From Ectocarpus siliculosus (taxonomy: Eukaryota; Sar; Phaeophyceae; Ectocarpales; Ectocarpaceae), in assembly GCA_000310025.1 (NCBI GenBank), contig FN649730.1:607668-628634 (forward strand): a stretch of 20,967 nucleotides of DNA, written 5' to 3'. The notes under the pieces were generated by a model. The model saw nothing but the letters and a program-made list of their open reading frames with translations, searched no databases and was not told where the DNA came from. The translations under genes and the position numbers were made by a program. Below, one piece after another: positions 1-10,287 of this stretch; position 1 is the first letter of the stretch, and every line of letters starts with the position of its first letter.

Positions 1-534
1 GGGGGGGGGGGGGGGGGGGAGGGGGGGGATGCAACGCAACGACCGCGGGTTGTAAGGGTTGTTTGTTGTCCCGTCTGTTCTTTAGACGTGCGTCTGCACA
101 CCTGCTTTGATTTCGGTTTGAGGAAATGTATGTTTGATGTGTGCATATCAGCCGGGTTAGTGGACGGGTGATTGGTACTTAGAGGAAAAAATTGTTCGAT
201 GTATGCATGCACATGTTGGGGATTGGTTGCAAGCTTAGGTTTGGCTCCGCGAGACGGACAAACAAATCGTGCATTTTACATAGGTGTAGACAACAAGTCT
301 TTTTTTTGTTTTCCCCCACACACTGAAAACACTCAACACATCCCCTTTCGACTGAAGTGGGATTATCTCAATCGGGCTCTTTACAGCAGTAAAGTCTTTC
401 GTCTTTCTTGCTACACTGCGGTATTCCTTTTGCAGAAGCACTGCTGTGTACGTCGGCTTCCCCGGCCCTCTTTCTACGTACATGCGGGCGGAGGGTTGTT
501 GTTGTTATTGTTGCTGTCTTCACATTAAACTCGT
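1..534. other. Gene-free stretch starting with a G-run
   Basis: Positions 1-28 are nearly pure G with one A, followed by unique sequence. The run could be a true G-tract or an assembly edge. No supported gene. Confidence 0.6.
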
Positions 535-2749
535 GTCAGTTGCTAAATTAATTCCAAAATCTAGCAAAGACGCGGTCCGTGGTCACAAACATTCTAGAGA
601 CATCAGAAGATCCAAAGAACACGCAAACTAGCAAGAAAAGGGTACACAAGCCCGAAGAGGTACACCTACATCCCTGCAGCACGTTTGCGTGCCCAAAAAC
701 TGAACTACCCGTCCACACACTGCATGCGACTACAGCAGCATCACCCCCCCTGTCCTACACTTTACCAAAATGAATGTCGACTACAGCGTACAGCTGTCTG
801 GAGTGCTGCCTGTACAGTAACACCATGGTAGGCATGGTACAAGTTTGGGGCGCGCAACTGCTGTCTGAAGTGCTGTCAGAATGCGTCCGTGGACATACAA
901 CAGTGAAAAAGAACAACCAACCAAGGCCATCATTGCAATTGACAATCACCGAATCTACGCCTGATCATCTGTGTTGACACAGCAGTGTAAATAATCGACA
1001 CAGATTAGGAATCGTTCCATATTGAAGGGGTCTTCCACGATGCAGGTACACAATAAAGGCACCCGGGCTATCCGCGCCATGTCTGCCGGTGGGGGGGGGT
1101 GTACGTTTTCGAACGTGGACGTTCGGGGGCCGGCGGAACATTCTGCGAGCCGTCGCGACGGATACTCGCTTCGCAGGGAACGCGTCAACGACGTCCAACA
1201 GTTTGATGTGTGTAGCCGGCCGTGCACCGCGGTTGCTAGAGTTGTCCGCTTGTCGCAGACAAACCGCAACGCTGGTCCATTTCACAACAGCATCGCTCTC
1301 TGCAGACGGGAACTCGTCGTGCTCAAGACTAAAGCTAGGTTCGCGCTTGACAACAGCAGTACAAAGAGCAGCTTGTAGGATACCACCACTGCGGCAGTGC
1401 TTGAAGTCTAATGCTGAAAGACAACAAATACACTACTGCTGTAGGCAGCAGTGCTGAAGAAAATAACACTGCTGGTGCGGCAGAAAAATGTACCGGTCAC
1501 AACGTGCTTGTGACGTTTGAACAACAGCAGCAGTGCGGTTCGCTCTCAAGTCGCCACAAGGAAATGCGAGACCTGCTCAGATAACCGCTGTGCGTGTATG
1601 GCGAGTCGGGAGAGTGGTGTGACTCCGACTGGCATGTGCTCTAGCTGTGCACCAGCAGAAACATAACTACCCCGCCGCCTCCGTCTGCAAAGAAAGCAAT
1701 CTCGGCCACTTCGCCGGCTGTGCCACATACGCTGCTTTTTTCCTCTTGAAGGCGGGCGCGTGTCTTTCTCAAGAACCAACAGTACCCCCGCATACAGATT
1801 CAGCAGCCGCTGCTGCTCCCCCGCCAGCGAACTCTTACTCTCTAGACACAACCCACAGCACGGCACCAAGCATACACCTCTTCTAGTCCACCCCTGGGAG
1901 GATGGTTGTGATGCTCCCGTGGTTGACAGGTCGTTCGTCATATACAGGCTGCAGCAGCACTTTCGGCAGGCACTCTTTCTCATGCCGCACATAATAGAGC
2001 TTGTCGACTTCAAAGCGGCAGCTCTCTCTCAGTACAACCCTTCATGCAACACGTAATGCCGCGTACACGCCAATAACGCCCCCCCATTGTCACGGAAGGC
2101 GGAAATGGGAGTAACCAATCATCACGGCCCACCGCCCCTCCTCGTACGCAGCAGGACCGACGCCGTCCCCGAGCCAACTAACTCTCTCAGCCACTAAAAC
2201 ACGTGCACACACACACGCGTGAGGCCTTTTCTCACCTGCTGAGGATCGATGCGCTTGGACCCGGTGTTGTTGTTATTGTTGTTTCTACGGAACCGAGGCA
2301 TGAGTGCTGGCGGGGGGGTGCTGGTTCTTTGATCTTTGACCCAAGCGCCGGCCTGCGCTCGGCCGCTTGCTTGTACAGCGCGAGGAAATTTCGGAAATTT
2401 CCGAGCGACTTCCGCCCCAAATCCTTGGGCTGTCCCCAAAAATCTCGCCAGGATCCGCTCTGCGGGCCCGGTAAATGACGGTCAGTCGGGTTTTCATCGG
2501 TTATCGTGTTTCCTGTTCTACGTCCCGTCGTGTTTGGAGATTGGCCTCCGATCTGCGCGTAGCGCAGAACCATCAGCAAATGCAGCGCTGCAGCAGCAGT
2601 AGTGCGGAAGTCGTTTCGAGGCCGTCAGATTTAGAAACAAGAAATTCCTGTGCGTACAAATTGTAATTGTTCTTTGGATCTTCTGATGGCTCTAGCATTT
2701 TTGTGACCACGGACCGCGCCTTAGCTAGATTTTGGGATTAGCAACTGAC
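535..2749. mobile_element. Segment bounded by inverted repeats, possible TIR-type non-autonomous element
   Basis: The left arm 535-620 and the right arm 2669-2749 are reverse complements with a few mismatches and one 4-bp gap. Shared blocks include CCAAAATCTAGC, GCGGTCCGTGGTCACAAA and ATCAGAAGATCCAAAGAAC. Just outside each arm is a GTT/CAA microsatellite in mirrored orientation (about 494-520 and 2753-2780), so similarity may continue outward. No transposase is recognised inside and no target-site duplication is evident. Two repeat copies in opposite orientation are the alternative reading. Confidence 0.5.
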
Positions 2750-4470
2750 ATGACAACAGCAACAACAACAACAACAACAAAATTATAATTCGCCGTCTGT
2801 CTTCGTTGGTCTGCACATCATTTATTGTGCACCGCACGTTTTCATCAGTTGTTGCTCGCGGTACATGCAAGACGGATGCGTATGTATCGGGGTAATGGTG
2901 CAATATTCGGAGTTCCTCGGCGGAGACCGATCTGTGAAGTCCCGACAAACCCTCGGTTGTGTATCCGTTGCGACACCTCTATTATTGCCTATTGTTGTCA
3001 TGCTTGACAATACTGTATTCTCCAAGTAACTCTGCGGCGGCGGTAAGTTGATCTACAGTCGTGAGTCTAATCTCGATTTCTTCGTCTCTGTACCCATCCA
3101 TCTCCAGATGACAATTTATTGACGGATAGACCTATGCTATATAGGAAGCTCTTGTTTGGGCCGAGGCTGTTCATTATTCCTAAAAATTTAGGCTACAATA
3201 TACCGAGCTCAAGTTTTCTAAGTCTTGATATGGCGTTGAGCACTGTCAAGTTCACAAGTGCGGGCGCTATAACCACTGCTGCTGTCTTTAGTTTGATTGA
3301 ACCTTAAGTCTAACATTCACATCTAATATTTGGTTTTCTCCTCCTTGTCGGTTATTATTCCCCTTCGTCTACAAGTAAGAACCGGTCCCCATGACAGTCT
3401 ACCCCAGCTATAGTCTTGCCAAGTATCGAACAACCTCAAGAGCTTGCCCGATGCGCGGTCGAGCACAAGTCGCACACAAACCTACCTCCCCAACGGCGCA
3501 CCACACCTGCCTGCCTTCGTTTGATTTCGCGAGAAGACGTATGCATATGCATATCATTCAACGATTCCTTCTCAAAGTCATGATGGAACGAACACTGTTC
3601 TACTGGTACAGCACAGCAGCACAGAGCACAGCAGCTGCAGCAGCTGCAGGGGAGGGATTGACAACCCCTGGAGTGGAAATTCACTGTACGGGCTTCGACC
3701 TGTGGCCGCTAGGAGGCCTAGAGAGTGTCGACAACGCCACCAGCGACCGACTGCTTCGCGTTTGTTTTCTGTCAACGGGTGATTCATGAGAGAGATTATA
3801 GGGCGACATCACGCATTCGGCACAAAATGAGCCTCGGTGTGGTGTGCTTTCTAAAGCATGTACCCGAGTCAGCTTCCGGCAACGTTATCATGGGGTGTGC
3901 TGCGGTACAACTTGGCATTCATCATCGCCAGACCAACCGCAAAGAACGCGGCAGTCCACATGACTACGGCAACGATTCCTTTCTACATATTGGCACGCAA
4001 CCCATGCAAGCACAAGATGCCCACGAATGTCCCAACATAGACACGCGAAACGCGTACGCGTATGCAGAGCAGTCTTTTATCCCTACGGCTGGCTGGCTTC
4101 CCGTCGGGTTGGAGGGCTGTGCTCGCGCACCTTGACAAAACAACAAACGGTCGATTAAGCTGGTGGAGGCAGCAGTGGCTTCTATACCCCACGCGACTCT
4201 ATCTTCAGCAGAACTTTCCTGAAACACACGGGTCATTGAGGGGGGCCGAAACGGGGGCGCACAAAGCATTAGCAACCCACTCCTATAACTACGCGCTTCT
4301 ACGGGCGCTAAAATTTTAGCGCCTGTTTACCACGTGGGTAAAGACGGAGAAACGATGGCCGTGCCGGCTGCCGAAATTCTACGCTTGCGCCAGCGGAACG
4401 CCCGACCAAAAAAACGTCGCACCCTTTGCCTTTTGTGTACCACGTGCCGCACACCGCACACACACACAGT
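2750..4470. other. Gene-free stretch, probable 3' UTR of the membrane-protein gene near its right end
   Basis: Holds a (CAA)n tract at 2757-2780 and a CAG-rich stretch at 3609-3650 with CAGCTGCAGCAGCTGCAG. The part nearest 4470 would be the 3' UTR of the minus-strand gene. No exon with family similarity was found. Confidence 0.55.
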
Positions 4471-4638
4471 CTACGTCCGATCGCCGACGTTAAGCTTTTT
4501 CCGTCGCGCTTCCTCCTGTGCCAGCTCTACCGCTTGGGGTTTCTCGCTGTCGAAGAGCCCGTGTCCCGGCTTAGGCCGATTCGGCCGGAGAACGGGGATC
4601 GCGCAGATGGCGCAGATCGTTGTGACGCCCACGAACAC
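4471..4638 (-). CDS. Exon 2 of the small membrane-protein gene
   Basis: 56 codons including the stop. It holds the predicted membrane helix and the complete cytosolic, matrix or stromal tail. The polypyrimidine tract before the AAAG acceptor is weak, so the exact 5' border is the least certain point. Confidence 0.7.
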   Translation of the reverse strand: MFVGVTTICAICAIPVLRPNRPKPGHGLFDSEKPQAVELAQEEARRKKLNVGDRT

Positions 4639-5771
4639 CTTTCAGTCGAAACCAACGGCGGTGGAGGCGAAAAGATGCGGTCGTCTGTAAGCGAGAACAC
4701 CTGTCCGTCAGTCTCCCTGGGAACGTCATTCTGCTGGAAAAAGGCTATATCTACGACGTCCACGGTGTGGGTGGACCCGTAGAGTGTGCTGCAGCAGGCG
4801 TTTTTGCGGAATGTGTGAGTAGCTGCTGCTGCTGCTGCTGCTGCTGCAATGAGTTGCATGGGAAGTAATCGATAAGAGAGCACAGTACGTTTTTGGAGTA
4901 TGAAGGATAATGGGTTGCGATCGTCAAATGAAGATCCGTTTCCGACCCCAGATATTCTCCTCTCCTCATGTACCTCGAAACATGGCTGCTGTAATCTACC
5001 GAACGGCCTTGATGGTACTGCGGGAAGGATTGGAAAAATCGTAGGGTGTTTAACCGCTCTCAAGCGGCATCCATGGACTTGGGGGGGTCTGGACAAACTG
5101 ACATCAAATAGCTTAGGGAGCATCTCCTGTCCATCGGAACCTCGGGTGAACAGTCGAGGATGATTGGGAAACCAGAATCTTCCGCGCGCTATGTATTTTT
5201 TCACGTATGGCTCTGCCAATGACAGAGACACGGGTGCGGGGGTCACTGACGGCAATAGGGAGCACTACAAAAAACTTGAAGACACTAGAGGACGACACGT
5301 CGTCGCAGGTTTCTGTCTGACTTCAAGAATTACTTGCGCCAACATTCTGGGAGATTTAAGTGGATTATTTCTTGCCTGTTAATCCCTAGACAAGTATCCA
5401 GGGCATTGGGGTACTGAGGGTCGCCTTCAACCGGTCAAAAGAGTCAGTCCTCGTATGTTACGGTAGCACCAGAGGTACCGCCCCGAGAATGCAGTATCGT
5501 AAAAGTGAGGTTGGTGGTGTGCTCCCCGTGAAAATTGACATCGTTTTAGGACATGCAACTAGTCTGCATTACCCTCGTGCACAAAACCAACGACTTCCCA
5601 GGTAACAAAACGACGCTGCGGGCATCTGGAAGTGATACATAGCGTGCGTCTCTACAGCGTTGTATTTGTAGAGAGGACTACACAGAGTGCCTCCCATGCG
5701 AGGTTGCTTACCTTTTGCTGCTCGGTGAGAGGAAGCCCGGCCAGCGCCCTGTAGAGCCTGGTTGCCACCAT
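4471..5771 (-). CDS. Small single-pass membrane protein of unknown function, two exons, 75 residues
   Basis: Exons are 5712-5771 (MVATRLYRALAGLPLTEQQK, donor AAG|GTAAGC) and 4471-4638 (acceptor CTGAAAG, 55 codons, stop TAG), phase 0. Exon 2 begins VFVGVTTICAICAIPVL, a likely transmembrane helix at residues 21-37, followed by a hydrophilic tail with RPNRPKPGHGLFD and a charged AQEEARRKKLNVGD end. An in-frame TGA just before the exon 2 acceptor fixes that border, and an in-frame stop upstream of the ATG supports the start. The exon join is my inference from phase and splice signals; another phase-0 exon inside the 1073-nt intron cannot be excluded. I do not recognise the family. A short basic N-terminal helix, one membrane span and a charged tail would suit a small organelle inner-membrane protein, but this is a guess. 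Confidence 0.7.
4639..5711 (-). other. Intron of the small membrane-protein gene
   Basis: 1073 nt, GT-AG. It contains a (CTG)n tract at about 4821-4848 (nine uninterrupted units) and otherwise nothing recognisable. A long minus-strand open frame across it is in a different frame from exon 2 and has no family similarity. Confidence 0.65.
5712..5771 (-). CDS. Exon 1 of the small membrane-protein gene
   Basis: Twenty codons from ATG to AAG|GTAAGC, a strong 5' splice site. The peptide RLYRALAGLPL could form an amphipathic helix. The LYR triplet recalls LYR-motif proteins, but the rest of the product does not fit that family. Confidence 0.72.
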
Positions 5772-6018
5772 CGTGAACGGGTTACGCAATAAAGGGTTTG
5801 GTCACGCTCTAGGGCAGATGGCTCTCTCTCTGACGCACAGCAACCCCACGGTGGCGTGGTGGTGTTCTACGGAGATTCTCGGGGACCGTTTACGTGGGTA
5901 CGTATGCTTTCTTGCCCGCGGACCCCCCTCCCACCCACCTCACCTTGCCCACCTGCGCGTTTGCTCCGTCTTTGGTCGCGGGGAGTGCACGCTGTATAGC
6001 TCCCGTGAATCGACCAAG
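5772..6018. promoter_or_regulatory. Head-to-head spacer, probable bidirectional promoter
   Basis: Only 247 bp separate the start codons of the minus-strand membrane-protein gene and plus-strand MZT1, so both 5' UTRs and core promoters must lie here. No clear TATA box is seen. A C-rich stretch of CCCTCCCACCCACCTCACC type lies at about 5926-5945, and a CT-rich tract is near 5821-5832. The promoter role is inferred from gene orientation. Confidence 0.55.
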
Positions 6019-6055
6019 ATGCCCGGTGCGAGGGATATGCGTGACTCTATCGATG
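6019..6055 (+). CDS. MZT1: MZT1 exon 1 (37-nt coding part)
   Basis: Twelve codons plus one base. The RDMRDSID stretch is the acidic start of the first helix (compare AREALEVL in relatives). The split codon G|TA restores Val exactly where the family has Val or Leu. The exon is far too short for ORF-based gene finding. Confidence 0.87.
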
Positions 6056-7444
6056 GTGAGGAAGCCCGCGACTGCACCCGCACGCGAACACAATTGGAAC
6101 TCAAAACTCATCCGAATTTTGCATTTTTCAAATTTCAAACAGTACAACAGCAGTACCCTCGGACGCGGTGTAATTACGTTAGTCGGTGCAGTTGATGTGC
6201 AGGACACTCTTGCTGCACTGCTCGGTGGAGTGGACAGGCCTGCCTTGATGTATCCGAACTCAAGTGGGTAGATGTAAAGCTCAAGGTTGCGAGGCTGTTG
6301 TTTTTATGTTCCGAAACACGTGCACGCCAGCCTTACGTCTGGCGCACAACGGCAATCGGCGAGTCACCGAGGTGTAGTCAAACTCTTGACCAGCCATGGT
6401 TCAAGATCCTCCGTTCAGATCGAGAGAATGCGCAGTGTTAGTAAAACCATGCATGTGCAAAATGCCATGAATGCGCGACTCTTCTCCTCTGGGTATTGTA
6501 CAGCAGTAGTAGTTTGCCGAACAGACCGACCCTTGTGACAAGACCTCCCCAATCAACCCGTAGCCTTCGCTATCATAAACTAATTAATCTCGCGGAGGCG
6601 GTCCCTGAAAACAGGACACCACTGATGTTATGGGACTTGAATGTATGGAGTAATCCGCAGTACAGAACGGGCCCGGAGGTAAGAAAAGTGAAATTCGGGT
6701 CCGAGGCTCAGTTCTTATTTCATCGCCACTGTTGAGCACAGCGGGGTGTATAGAAGTTAGTCCAGGATCTAGCTGAGCTGTGTCTCTAACCCTGTTTTCT
6801 TCTCTTTCGTGAAATTTTGAGCCTCTGTTTCTTGCCGAAATATTTCGTAACTGTGGGCCGTACGTTCTGCTGTATTGCGGGCTAATATCCCCAGAAGCAA
6901 GTAAGTGCGCGAGAAAGAAGCTGCTGTAACTCCCGATTGAAGGATGAAGCAGGGGACAGGGCCTTTTCAGCCCCAGTTAGAAGGAGCTGGCCTACCCCCA
7001 CCTGCTCAGTCTTCCAAAAGGAGCAAGACAACAGCTGCTGCCCATACGAGAGGAATCAAGTTATAAGCGAGTCTTGACCAGGGGCTTGAGGGATTGCTAT
7101 GATACACGTGCCAACCCCTTCGCACCGCTTTTGCTTCCTACCCCTTGGTTGCGATGTCCCAGCACCGAAACATACCATCACTGCTGTAGTTGACAACTCC
7201 CAACACTGATTGATTGCTGACTAGCCCGGGCGTCTTGGTCTCACAACGCGTGCGCTTCGTGTTGGTGCTTCGACAACAACCAACAGTATTGCACGAGATT
7301 TCCACGATCCTCGACACCGGCCTGGACCGCAAGACTCTGAGCCTGCTCCTCGAGCTGATTGAGAGCGGTGTCAACCCGGAGGCCTTGGCCGCCGTCGTGA
7401 AGGAGCTCAGAAGAGAGGCTGCCACGCTGAGCAGGCAGCGATAA
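6019..7444 (+). CDS. MZT1: Mitotic-spindle organizing protein 1 (MOZART1/GIP1), two exons, complete
   Basis: Exons are 6019-6055 and 7287-7444, giving 64 residues. MOZART1 is the small helical protein that binds GCP N-termini and helps recruit gamma-tubulin complexes to microtubule-organising centres. Exon 1 (37 nt) encodes [12 protein letters not shown] plus the G of a Val codon, with donor GATG|GTGAGG. The intron is 1231 nt and ends CAACAG. Exon 2 supplies TA and then [39 protein letters not shown], ending SRQR and stop TAA. The ISxILxTGLDxxTL and [15 protein letters not shown] blocks are diagnostic of the family, which is usually about 65-85 residues. The start is the first ATG whose frame splices correctly. 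It is transcribed divergently from the small membrane-protein gene. The 3' end is tandemly duplicated (7413-7549). Confidence 0.93.
6056..7286 (+). other. MZT1: MZT1 intron
   Basis: 1231 nt, donor GTGAGG, acceptor CAACCAACAG. It contains copies of an ACAGCAGT octamer (6147, 6500, and 7180 in reverse). No ORF or RNA gene recognised. Confidence 0.85.
7287..7444 (+). CDS. MZT1: MZT1 exon 2 (core domain and stop)
   Basis: 158 nt after the acceptor CAACCAACAG. It encodes 51 residues covering the whole MOZART1 core and the stop. The open frame extends upstream of 7287 but that stretch has no family similarity and no ATG in frame, so it is intron. Confidence 0.95.
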
Positions 7445-7549
7445 CAACAATGCCCGTTTGTTGTTCTTGTTGTTGAAGGAGGAAGAGAGAGGCTGTCACG
7501 CTGAACAGGCATCGATAACAACAATGCCCATTTGTTGTTCTTGTTGTTG
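7413..7549 (+). repeat. Tandem duplication of the MZT1 3' end
   Basis: A 63-bp segment (7413-7475) covering the last ten codons, the stop and the start of the 3' UTR is repeated at 7487-7549, a period of 74 bp, with about four differences. The shared part runs from GAGAGGCTG through the stop and on to a TTGTTGTTCTTGTTGTTG tail. The second copy lies downstream of the stop and is not translated in the normal frame. Confidence 0.9.
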
Positions 7550-7628
7550 CGAGAGAGGGCGTGCAACAGCAGTAGTTGCGAAGAGTTTCGTGTGGACGTA
7601 TAGGGGCGGGAAGCAACGTGAAACGCAT

Positions 7629-7811
7629 GTGCTTTACAGCTCGCAATGTATTACCAATACCCTGGGGATGAGATTGCTCTCGCGTTTACAGCGATAACAG
7701 GGATAGAAGGTGTGGTACTAATCGTTGCGGAGATATTCAGGCGGCGGGTGTGCTTTTTTAGCTCGAAAAGTATTACCAATACCCTGAGGAATGAGACGTG
7801 TTTCGCGAATT
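7629..7811. repeat. Direct repeat pair, ~60 bp, 120-bp period
   Basis: Copies start at 7629 and 7749. They share GTGCTTT...AGCTCG, then TATTACCAATACCCTG, then GGAATGAGA-like and TCGCGTTTA-like blocks. They lie in the presumed MZT1 3' UTR or just beyond. Confidence 0.8.
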
Positions 7812-9047
7812 AACCGTCAATGCATGGGCCATGCTCTTGGGTGGCGTGCGATGGACATGGCGTACGTGCGGTTGTCGTGCCGGCGTGGTTGCATGTTTCC
7901 TTCGACACAGCATTAATGCGTGCACGTCAAACGTGATGAGGGTTTGGAGACGAGACCTGCACAGGCTATTGTAGGGTTCCTCCAATGGTGGATTGATTCT
8001 GGTGGCACCGAAATGTGGGTTAGGAGTCTCGTGTTCTGTGAGCGGGGCGATGCCTACTACTTGGTCGGCATTGATGGACGCGTTGCCTGTTTTGGTGCTT
8101 TTTGTGCCGGGCAGTCCTTGGTTAGTCCAAGCCGCCATTCGTGTGTTCGGCTTTGGCTTCGTCCGTCGTATCGCCTGCGGCATCTATAACCTCCGGCTGT
8201 CATCCACATTTCTGTCGTATCATGTTCTCGTTTTTTTTTTATTTGTCCTCTGGGTTGTTCTTGTTGATTGAGTGTATCGTAGTGTGTTGGTGCCCTTGTT
8301 AGCTAGGGGTTAGGTTAGCCTGTGACCACGCGAGGCGTCGATGTCATTCGCACCAGTACGGATGGCAGAAGGTGCTAACCAGAGACCAGAACGGTTTTTA
8401 ATGTCAAGACATCCAACAGCAACAACACAACAAGGTTAGATTCATTTCTTTACGGTTTCGGGAGTTGTCCGGCGGTCAGGTCGACTCTCATTTTTCAGTG
8501 TTGAGCATTTTTTTGGGCGGGGAACTCTTCACCTGTCTTGTTTCGATCGTGATCATGTTCGGGTGACGGCCGGTTTCCTCTTGGGTGGGTTACCCCATCA
8601 CGACTTCTAGGGGTAAGCCAATCCAAAATTGTGCGCTTCTTCTTGCGACAAAGGAAACAGAGTGCGGCCGCTCTTTGATTGAATACGTTCTCCACAAAGG
8701 CGACTCAACTTGACTGGTGGGCGTACGGGATGGATAGGTGTATGAACGCACCGTCATCAGTGCTGGAATGTTCACAACTCTTTTAGCTAGTGATGGGGGA
8801 AAGTACATGGTTAACTACCGCAAACGTTCGTGTGGCCGCATATTGTCCCCTTGCTACCAAAGCTCGGTTGCTCTGCACAACCAACGGGGCACGGAAAACG
8901 ACCGATACGCACAGCAAACATCTCAACGAGCTCTTGTCCAAGCCAACCCTTGTAGGCACTAGCAAGCCTGTTCCTCTTGGTTGGGGAGCAGCGAATCAGC
9001 CGGCTGGCTCCTGGGAGAGGTTATCCAGGAGAGAAACAAGGGCACGA

Positions 9048-9185
9048 GCGAATAGTGTTCTCTGGTACGGGCGAATAGTGCAATCTGGTACGGGCGAACG
9101 GTGCTCTCTGCTGCGGGCGAGGAGTACTCTCTGCCGTCGGCAAGCAGTACTCTCTGCTGTCGGCAAGCAGTACCCTCTGCAACGA
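9048..9185. repeat. 23-bp minisatellite, six units
   Basis: Units begin at 9048, 9071, 9094, 9117, 9140 and 9163, an exact 23-bp period. The core is GCGAATAGTGCTCTCTGGTACGG-like, drifting to GCAAGCAGTACTCTCTGCTGTCG in the later units. Confidence 0.9.
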
Positions 9186-10287
9186 GTGCGCATCATATGC
9201 ACCCGGTAATCCTGTGCTTAGGGCTGTCAATTAGGGTTGTAAACCCATGCTTAGGGGTAAGGGCAAGGGTTCGACATGTTCCCAGAGACGCCGCCCAATT
9301 TTTCATCCGCTCGAGGTCTCACGCGTACTGATTAAACAGGATTGATTACAATTGCTCCGTCTTCTTTATCCTCACAACCGTACAACGTGCTCCGAAGAAA
9401 CGGGGGGGCAACTGTGGAAGCCACCGACGCAGCCTCCCCCTCCCCCGCCCTTTCTACCCAAATCACAACCTCTGCCGCAAAATCCCCTCTGCTCCCCTCC
9501 TGTCACAAACCGCCGGTTCAAGCCATGGAAAGCGAAGTGCCTTCCGCGAAGTGATGGAGCACGGAAGTACCTTCTATTTTGACTTCCTACAATGACTGCT
9601 ACTGTCGTCTCACGTATCGCGCGTGTATGCATACAAAACCAACGGAGAAATAACACTAAAAACAGACAACCGATACGTAAAAACGACGCGCCTACGCAGT
9701 CGCAGAGAAATCAAATACCTCTTGCCGCTTGGCCATCTTGCACAAAGACTGGTGCGTCGCACGTTCTAATTGTGCCTCTGGCGCAAATTTGGAAACGCGT
9801 ACTACTACGCCCTACAATATCAGTCCCCACGATATACTTACTTGTCAAAAATTTCTGCGCTTGTGGGCTCTAAGCACCAAGCTGCGTGAACCCAAACCTA
9901 GCCCCGCCCGCCGCCTCCGGCTGGCTGCCAGTTACAGGAGACTAGTTGTATTGGACGCTACTCTCTTCGTATTCTCGTCGTCAAATCTGGATGTCCGGGC
10001 TGAAGACAAGGTTCGGGGGTTCAGCGGAAGGACCCCCCCCCCCCCCTTCCAACTTGCCATCGAGACCGAGCTTCAGACCATGGGTAGAAAACAAATTGCA
10101 CAATAGTCTCGTAACAAAACCTACAGAATGCTACTCGACGCGGTACATTCCGCAAACCTACCCTACCGAAGGCGCGTATTTTGCGGGAAAAACCGTGGAA
10201 GATGCACATGGGTCGTCGCCTACTGGCTTTGTGCAGAGCATGACCCAGACACTACTAGTCAGCCTAGCAGCAAAAAACATCCACAAT

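Noticed and set aside
1546-2013. 155-codon minus-strand ORF inside the inverted-repeat segment
   Set aside because: Cys/Arg/Ser-rich, no transposase or other motif recognised, and the overlapping plus frames are open too; probably chance.
2232-2579. 115-codon minus-strand ORF inside the inverted-repeat segment
   Set aside because: No recognisable domain; open frames also exist on the other strand.
4527-5255. 242-codon minus-strand open frame over the small membrane-protein gene
   Set aside because: It covers exon 2 in a different frame; the frame with the hydrophobic helix and proper splice phase is the convincing one.
5712-5771. LYR-motif (LYRM) protein for the membrane-protein gene exon 1
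   Set aside because: Only the LYR triplet matches; the spliced product has a membrane helix and lacks the three-helix LYRM fold pattern.
7214-7286. Upstream extension of the MZT1 exon 2 open frame
   Set aside because: No ATG, no MOZART1 similarity before 7287, and a clear CAACAG acceptor at the point where similarity begins.
7693-7708. GCGATAACAGGGATAG, resembling part of a homing endonuclease site
   Set aside because: Only a partial match and no endonuclease gene or intron insertion nearby.
7773-8189. Overlapping open frames on both strands (136 and 89 codons)
   Set aside because: Neither has family similarity; the location fits the MZT1 3' UTR or spacer.
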